Shown here: positions 1-9,500 of the stretch, one piece after another
How the letters are laid out: each line of letters opens with the position of its first letter
Numbering within the stretch: position 1 is the first letter of the stretch
DNA from: Antedon mediterranea
Taxonomy: Eukaryota; Echinodermata; Crinoidea; Comatulida; Antedonidae
NCBI RefSeq assembly: GCF_964355755.1
Contig: NC_092675.1
Coordinates: 4,996,312 to 5,060,311 of the forward strand
Direction of reading: 5' to 3'
DNA length: 64,000 nt
Made by a program: the position numbers and the translations under genes
The notes under the pieces: model-generated
What the model saw: the letters and a program-made list of their open reading frames with translations, nothing else
Told to the model about the DNA's origin: nothing
Databases searched by the model: none

Positions 1-28
1 CGAGGGTGAAACCGCTAGAGGAGTTAAG
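1..28 (+). CDS. M1 aminopeptidase exon a (3' end only)
   Basis: The first 28 bases read RVKPLEEL in the frame starting at base 3, then two bases (AG) and a GTAATG donor. Joined to G439 they make Arg and run straight into VYAPHDS, as expected just upstream of this point in M1 enzymes. The exon begins outside the window. Confidence 0.75.
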
Positions 29-3000
29 GTAATGAATGAGAAACGGTAATCAGCGTTGTTGTTTTACAATGCCCAGGAAAATCAAACCAATACAGTGGTT
101 TGATAGATAATTTACTGGTACTCAACCATGGACCATCCGATTATCCATGTATCTATAATATTGTTCAGTGTCACATTTTCGTCAAAACTGATCATATACA
201 TTTTTTAGATTAACGTTAAAGTGAAAGAAATTGCACATTTCATAGAAATTTACATGATACTAAGGGCCTACTTGCAATCGGCAAATCTGGGATTTGAATC
301 ATGTTGATTAACCCAGAATATAGACAACATACCCTTAACATATACTATAAACGATTGATTAAGTAAAAATAATTTTGATTATTGTTAAAAATAGGCAGTG
401 CAATATGTAATGTTTTATTTTATACTTGATTAGTTCAGGGTCTATGCGCCACACGATTCAATTGACCAGGCTCAATACGCTCTCAACCTTGGCATAAATG
501 TAACTGATTACTACGAAGATTACTTTAATATACCATATCCACTGCCTAAACTCGGTAAGTGTTTAAACATATTTTTAGTTATCTTGTATTTACTGAATGT
601 TTCTTGCTTTGGTTAGATTATTATTTCATGTGTTTCTTTACAAAAGTAATTATTTACTCCAAATATTACGCGCCTTATTATGCGTACAGAATAGATAGAA
701 ATCAAATAAATCATGACATTAACATGGTCTATATAGTGTTATATACAAATGTTATATAGCCTAGTTTATAGTTTTCATTGTAAAACAGAATGGACAATTA
801 ACCCATAGAGATATTATAGTGAACTATAATATCTCTATGATTAACCCCAGGCTTATAAAACGTCAAGTGTCATGCCATAATCACGTGTCATTTTGCGATG
901 GTATGCATAGTTTTCATCAATGGTGGTAATAGGTTTACTAAAGTATAGATAAAAACTGAAGGTTAAACAAATTATGATTGATAAGAATACCACTTTATCC
1001 GATGTCATGTTAACTAACTAACAATTAAACTAACTAAACTATACGCTCATAAATATAATCGTACATTATACAAATAATGAATGTTTATGAGTGCAATGGT
1101 ACAAATAATGGCACGAGGTGAATGATGAAAGGTTATATCAACGAGGCAAAACCGAGTTGATATAACCTTTCATCATTCACCAAGTGCCATTATTTGTACC
1201 ATTACACGAATACAAAACATTCATTATTTGTTTTATATAACATCTAGACGTTTTTTTTTCGTACACAAAAATGTCTCAAAAAGTACTATTTAACGATCGT
1301 TGAATAGTGCGTACTATTGCACGCCATGTGACCCACATTCGTCCAATCAAATGACAGGAATTTATATAGGTGTTATATAAAATTACTTATTTGATGAACT
1401 ATCCCTTAAAGATGAAGTGAAGAGAAAAGTGTTTCGGATTAAACATTACTTGATAATCCTCCTTTCTTAAATTGTAGATACGTCAATGCAAATAAAATTA
1501 GTATGATTAGCATCGATTGCAACGTATTTCTAACAACATGTTTCGACACTGAAAAATGTCTTCAAAACAAAACATGAGTATCGCAATGAACGATACAACG
1601 ATATAAATAGATCCCATATATATATTTGCTATTAGATATGATTGCTATTCCGGACTTTGTTTCTGGAGCAATGGAACATTGGGGACTGATTACATACCGG
1701 GAAACCAACTTGTTGTATGATAATCTAGAATCTTCAGAAGCTAACAAACAGAGAGTGGCTGCTGTAATATCCCATGAACTTGCGCACCAGGTAAGTCAAA
1801 TCAGACAAACTATCCCCCACCCCAATAAGGCCTACAATGTATGCCTAATGAAACCGTAACAATAAAATAGATACATTAATTATTATAACGGGTTCAATCT
1901 ATGATGATAGAGTACCAGCATTTTCTATTCAGCGCGGAAGACGTAGCCTACATTTCTTAAAATTACAGTGTATATATATTTTCTCTTGAATGTCCACCTG
2001 TGCCTTATTTAAATTATACATGTCTTTTTTTCTTGCAGTGGTTTGGGAATATAGTAACTATGGATTGGTGGGATGACTTGTGGCTTAACGAAGGGTTTGC
2101 TAGCTTTTTAGAATATAGTGGAGTCGCACATGCAGAACCGGACTGGCAAATGGTATTTTAGTAGTTAAAGCTTGGTTTCCACTTAGACGCAACGCAGTGA
2201 CGTAACCGCGTCACAAGCAATTTGACCAATCATGACGCAATGATATTCGAACTGTTCCTTTACGATTGATCAACTCACTTCCGTTGTGCCTACGTCATTG
2301 TGTTGCGTCCAAGAAGTGAGAACAAAGTTTTCCCTTCCCTGTGTGTTCGTTTCTTTACATACTGAGTGATTATAATCCGCATTAAAGATATAAATGTAAT
2401 AAGGTTTAAGTTTCCTTTTTGTGTCCCCGCCCACTGCCGGGTTCTGTGTTGAATTTCTGTGATGAAAAGACCTACTGTACTGTACGAAGGGATTGTGTTA
2501 GCATAGAAAGAATAGGTTAGGCCTATATGAAAACTGAAAAGCTTCCATAAGTGTAATCTGCATCATTTATTCGTAACAGCTTGACCAATTTGTGACTGAA
2601 GATATGTATTATGTAATGGGACTCGATCAGATTGTTTCATCTCATCCTATAATTATTGAAGTCAATCATCCAGATGAAATAAACGAAATATTTGACTCTA
2701 TTTCGTATAGCAAGGTAATGCATTTTACATTTACACATTTAATTAAGTTAAATACTTTTAGCCAGGTTCTTCTTCTTCAGAAATAGTAATTACTAAAAGC
2801 ATGGCTAAAAGTTAGCGCTGCTAGGTCAAAATTGTTGCGTAAACGCGAACTACAGAAGCTCCTTGACGGCGGTGAAGTAAACAGTAAATTTACAGAAATG
2901 TTTTAAAATTAAGATCATCCGAGACCTTCTAAAAATATATTTGTAAAAACAATTAAGCAGGACCTATTTATGCATTATAACATGAAATATATATATAAAC

Positions 3001-3548
3001 AAATCAGGCAAAGAACTTTAATTCTAAACCGCCCGGTGATATACTGAAATGTAATTAATTAATTTGAAACGATAAAGATAACGAAATCTGTGAGAATGAG
3101 AAAAATTCGCCCCAACCGAGACTCGAACTCCGACCGCCTGCTTGATATGCAGATGTCCTAACCATTAGACCACTGGGGCTTTCATGGTATTGTTTGAACT
3201 CGATTGGATAGCGACTCTTTAACATTCTCGGCGTGGTACGGCGGAACAGCACTAGTCCTCAGTTGTACGCATGCGCACCAGAGATCAAATTGATACGCCC
3301 TCATCTTACAGTATAGTATTTTTATTCACGAGGCGGGATCTCCGAAGAGATACTTCTATATAATATATAAACAAATCAGACAAAGAACATTAATTCTAAA
3401 CCGCCCGGTGATATACTGAAATTTAATTAATTAATTTGAAACGATAAAGATAAGGAAATCTGTGAGAATGAGAAAAAGTCGCCCCAACCGAGACTCGAAC
3501 TCGGACCGCCTGCTTGATATGCAGATGTCCTAACCATTAGGAAATATG

Positions 3549-3588
<40 letters not shown>

Positions 3589-6500
3589 CATATTACTGAA
3601 ATTATCATTATTATATTATATGTTTTACAGGGTGCATCAGTTTTACGTATGTTAAATGACATCATGGGAGAGGATACTTTTAGAGAAGGATTAACGGTTA
3701 GTATTTTCATTGAGACTTAGTACCGTAATTGATTTTGTTAAACACCCCCCCCCCCCCCTACATACTTACAGAAGAACAAGTTGTCGAATAAAGAGGTTGA
3801 AGGCGGATAAGCGTGTACCGTATTATATGACAGATATAAAAAAAAAAAAAAACCCCTAAAGAACAAGTATGAATAAACAAACATAATGATATTATTAGTC
3901 AATTTTTATTTCAGAACTACTTAAATAAATTTTCGTACGCGAATGCTAAAACTGACGATCTGTGGAAAGAACTTGGTGATGTAAGTATAGAATTGTTATT
4001 TTTGCAAGGCATTTCATCCGTCCTCCTCTCGAATCTCTTACAAAATCAAAGGGGATGGTATCTACCGATGTTTGTTCATGCCAACGTTATAAATGGTAAG
4101 CCTAATATATACATTATTATGTTTAAGGTTAGCGGCATGGATATTAAAGGCATAATGGACACTTGGACACTTCAGATGGGATTTCCTGTAGTGACTTTAA
4201 ATCGCAATACAGATACTGAACTAGGTGCTTCTCAAGAGTGGTTTCTTGTTGATCCGGCAGCTAACAAAAGCCAAGATGAATTCGGATCTTCTTTCAAGTA
4301 AGACTGGCCATTTACACGTGTCATTTGATTAACTTGTTGAACATAAAACGATTGTTAGAACTTGAAACGGAAGGGAATGGGGAATAGGATGTTGGGAGGC
4401 CATACATGTAAAAGATACAATGTTACTTGTCACCATACCATTAGCAAATGACACTTGCTACACTTAATGATCAGTAATCATCCTACAAATTATTGATTTC
4501 ATAAATTGAGAAATGTATTTTGGCCGATTATATAAATGAAATAATAAATTGCTTAAACGAGAAACCAGAGAAACCAGATATTGATCATGCTCATCAGTGT
4601 ATAAAGATCATTGTCATTTGATTGTTTTTGAAATTTAAAATTATTCCCTATCTTTTATATTGTTTCAGTTATAAATGGAATATTTACTTCGATTACTCGT
4701 TTGATAACAATCTTGTTGAAAGCACACAGATGGACAAAGGGAATGGTAAGACTGAATAATAAGTTAAAAGAAATAACGATTACAATATTTAATGAATGCT
4801 CACAGACGATTTAAGGGATCGATGAATAGACGAATTATTAACGAACGGACGATGGAGTTATATAAATGAACGAATTACCAATGAATCGTATCCGGATATT
4901 CATCCCCTGGACATTTACCCCCCGGAAAACTACCCCCCGGACAACCACCACCTGGACAACTACCCCCTTAGGACAACTACCCCTTTAGGACAACTACCCC
5001 CCGGACAAATACCTCCCGGACAACTACCCCCTTAGGACAACAGCCCCCTTAAGACAACTACCCCCTGGACAACTACCCCCGGACAATTACCCCCTATGAA
5101 CAATTACCCCTGACAATTACCCCCCGGACAATTCCCCCCCCCCCCGGGTAATTACCCCGCGAACAACTACCTCTGACACAATAGGACAACTACCTCCTGA
5201 ACCTGGACAATACTCCGAGGGCAAATAATCTTTTAGGACAACTACCTCCGTTGGACAACTAACCCCTGTACAACTACCCCCGGACAATTACCCCCTAGGA
5301 ACAATTACCCCCAGCCAATTACCCCCTGGACAATGACCCCCCCCCCCCCCCCCCCCGGGTAACCCCGCGGACAACCCAACCCAATGAATGAATAAACGAA
5401 TGATCGAATGAACGTAAGAATTAGCAAACGAAACAATGTTTGTTTTACATATAATAGAAAAGTGATGGGGAAGGATGGGAATTTTAGCACGATCTTTATT
5501 GCTGAATCGTATACGGTACTTAATTGATTTTGCATAATATAGGTTATTTATGTTTTCATAAAATAGATTAAGTTTGAAAAATAGTATTTCGTTCATTTTT
5601 TATAGTGAAAATAACGACTCCAGATAAATTTAATTGGGTCATAGCGAATCGAAACCAGACTGGATACTATCGTGTAAACTACGATTCAGAAACATGGAAT
5701 GCCCTCATTGTGGAACTTCAGAACAATCATGAGGTTAGAAAACAGCCATTTTAGTGGGTTTTACGTTGGACTTATTTGTAATCAATGGTCATATAACATC
5801 ATCATATATATTTCTATCTGTCTATGTAGCCTATACATTTTCTTAAGAAGACTTTATGATTTATGACGTGTTTACGTTTATAATAATAATAATAATCGTA
5901 TAATATCGGTGCAACGATGGGGGCTCACTTCTACATATTTTCTGGTTAAAATTTGTGATACCCACTCATCCAGACAAGACACGAGGTATACTTCAACACA
6001 ATTTGATCATTAGTACCGTGTAACTACAATTACCGAGTCTACTTAATTTGAGTTATTTTTTTCAATTTTAATAACAATATTTGAGTTCTTTTTTTCAATT
6101 TTAATAACAATTTTGTCTATAAGGTGATACCTGTGGCTGATAGATCAGGGCTTATTGATGATGCATTCAATCTGGCTAGGTTAGTTTTTGTTCTATTATT
6201 AATATTGAAAAATAATAATATTTTTATTATAGTGTTTGTTTTTGTTTTGTTTTTCATTGTTGTCCAACCTTTGTCTCATATATTATTTTTAAGGTCTGGA
6301 CAAATTGATTATTTTATACCACTGAACATCACAAAGTATTTCAATAAAGAAACAGAGTATATTCCGTGGGACGCAGCTTACAGCAACATAAACTGGATAA
6401 GTGAAATTCTACGATACAGACCACTGTTTGCAGATTGGAGGGTAAGCTTCGCCGGCAGCGATATTTCTTTTCCGTACATAAGTTTGGGACTTCTTATGAA

Positions 6501-9500
6501 ATGTCACAAAATAATGACGTAAGAATTGAGCTACAATTCGCTAATGCAAACGCTTTCTGACGAGCCGTCTGTGTAGTCGAGTGGATTATGTATGGGGAAT
6601 CCCATGAGCTATTTAGGTTAGGTTTAATTATATTCAGGAATTAGTTCGGCTATCTTTCAAATGGGGTCCCCAACTTATGTACGAGAAAATAAAAAGATCG
6701 CACGCCGGCACTATAAATTCGAAACACCATGGCACTTCCCGTTATTAGATGTCGTCATTTTAGCAGACGATCACGTACCACCACAAGCCTCTAGTTACTT
6801 TATAGTGCCACCAGCGGTCGGTTTTGTATTGTTGAGTATAGTTATGACACGCCGTGTGTGGCAAAATATATTCTTTTAACGAATAATAAGCCAAATAGCC
6901 ATTTAGACCCCAGTTACAAAAATCAAGCACTCTGAAGTCGTGGTTCATGTATAGACCTTTTTTCTCTAGCTGTAGAATTTCCAATTTTTCAATCCCCTAC
7001 CATCTGTTTTGAAAAATTAATACCTTCCCACTAGTTTCATCGACATTGTGTGATATTTTACACCATGTACACATTCATTGCTAGAACAATAGCCGGATAA
7101 TGTAGCATTAACAATTTTAACATTATGCAGAACTTTACTAATTTAATGATAAAAAATTAAAATAAAAAACTTTGTATTTGTTGTTGTTTTAGAAATACGT
7201 CCAACGTCAAGTAAAACCACGTCTAGAGAAACTAACGTGGGACGATACGAACACTGAACATCTTGAAAGGTAATGGTGTAAAAAACCACGCTTAAAACAA
7301 AAAGGAGACTAACGTTGTCTGACTTAATGAAAGCAAATTGATGTTTTGATGATTTAACACAATTTTGCAAATTCAAAAAGACGGTACAAACAAGTCAATA
7401 ATTCTTTAGATCTGTCAAAACTGACCGCACTATACTACTATTTTTTTGTTTTTATTTTAGTTACCTTCGTACAGATATCATTAGCCTTTCGTGTAGTCAT
7501 GGTGATCCAGACTGTCTTTTAGAAGCCCAAAACAAATTCAAAGAATACATAGCTGGCACAAGGTGAGGCTAAAGTTTCGTTCACACTGATTATTAGAATT
7601 AGAACCGTTCGCGATTTTTTTTTCCGTACGAGAGTTCCTCCATCGGTTCGTTTCGGACTCAATCGACTCTTCGGTAAGCCACCGATGCTCACTGATGCGT
7701 GACAGCAACCACAAAACGTGAGCAGCTTCTTTGCATTACTCCATGATACTATACTAGAGGCCTAATACTATACTCACTGTAAATATAATAATAAATATTA
7801 ATAGTAGTACTGAACGTCATTGTAATAATAATAATGGTCCTAGAATTTTAATAATATAATACTGTATAGGCAGCCACAAACCAATGTATGTACCATCAGA
7901 TTCACAAACAGTAACACACACACACAGCAGCAGCACTTTGTTGGTCGTCACAAGCAAGGCCAGCTAGCCTAGCCCTACGTACGTGTGCTTCAATGTAGTA
8001 CATTCCATCTACAGTACTATTTTTTATTTTAATAAAATGAAGTAGTAGGTTAGAAATTATATGTACAGAAGTAACACTAACAGATGTTTTTATCAAGAAA
8101 ATTACAATTTTCTTCAGGTTTTTAAGTGTAACATTTGAAAAATTGTATACATTTAGGCCTAGTATTAGTAACATGTATTCTTGTAAGTTGTATGTAATGT
8201 ATAGAAACACATGCTTGCTTATAAAGCGTTTAATATCGTGTTAATTTAATAATTGATGATAGTATCACATATAATTATAAGCTTCCTGGAAAATGTGTTA
8301 TTATTTAATGTATTTTGTACTATTGCAGTCGTGTCAGTACCGTAATTGAATGTTTTTTACTTTGCATGTATTTTTTATGATTTTCCAAATTACATATAAT
8401 AAACAATAATATTAGTTGTAGGCCTATAACTTAATTAAAACTCCAAAGTTGCCTATTATTAAAAGTCTGAAATCTTTTTTTCAAGATTGGGGATAATTAA
8501 TACGTACACCTTTAACGTAAAATTTCCATTACCTTACAATATAAATATTAATTTAATAATATTATTTTAAAAGGTATAAAAAACATACACTGTGCATAGG
8601 AATTCCTACTGTACATAATCATTTTAAATTCAAAAGTAATACCTTGCATAGGCTTACACAAGCTAGCCTAGCCATGGGCTAGTCAGCTACAATACTCTTG
8701 TATTCTTGTAAGTTGTATGTAATGTATAGAAACACATGCTTGCTTATAAAGCGTTTAATATCGTGTTAATTTAATAATTGATGATAGTATCACATATAAT
8801 TATAAGCTTCCTGGAAAATGTGTTATTATTTAATGTATTTTGTACTATTGCAGTCGTGTCAGTACCGTAATTGAATGTTTTTTACTTTGCATGTATTTTT
8901 TATGATTTTCCAAATTACATATAATAAACAATAATATTAGTTGTAGGCCTATAACTTAATTAAAACTCCAAAGTTGCCTATTATTAAAAGTCTGAAATCT
9001 TTTTTTCAAGATTGGGGATAATTAATACGTACACCTTTAACGTAAAATTTCCATTACCTTACAATATAAATATTAATTTAATAATATTATTTTAAAAGGT
9101 ATAAAAAACATACACTGTGCATAGGAATTCCTACTGTACATAATCATTTTAAATTCAAAAGTAATACCTTGCATAGGCTTACACAAGCTAGCCTAGCCAT
9201 GGGCTAGTCAGCTACAATACCATGATAAACGATAAGAAAAAGAGCCTCTCGTTCGTGACAAAAGGTCGTTCAACTTCAAAAAATAATATCTGATACGACC
9301 TACTATTGGGTCGTAGACCTAAATATCTTCAATATGCTATTGGGTTCTTAATGTAATTACTAAGTAGGCCTAGTATTTATTAATTAATGTCATCAAATCA
9401 AAACTCGTATTAGTGTAGATTTATTTTACTATTGTGAGAGCCTGTGTGTGAAAGTAAGCTCGCGGTTTGTAAATGTAAAATTGTATTATGTTGTCACGCA

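Noticed and set aside
3109-3179. Functional tRNA gene on the minus strand
   Set aside because: Anticodon ATC, a mismatch in the T stem, a non-tRNA body attached at the 3' side and a near-identical neighbour make it a SINE head.
5288-5596. 102-codon minus-strand open frame
   Set aside because: It runs through the C-rich minisatellite; the glycine run is a translation of C20. It overlaps an aminopeptidase intron and has no domain.
6661-6879. 72-codon frame inside the intron between exons l and m
   Set aside because: Lies between well-phased aminopeptidase exons, has no acceptor in phase and no similarity to the M1 family.
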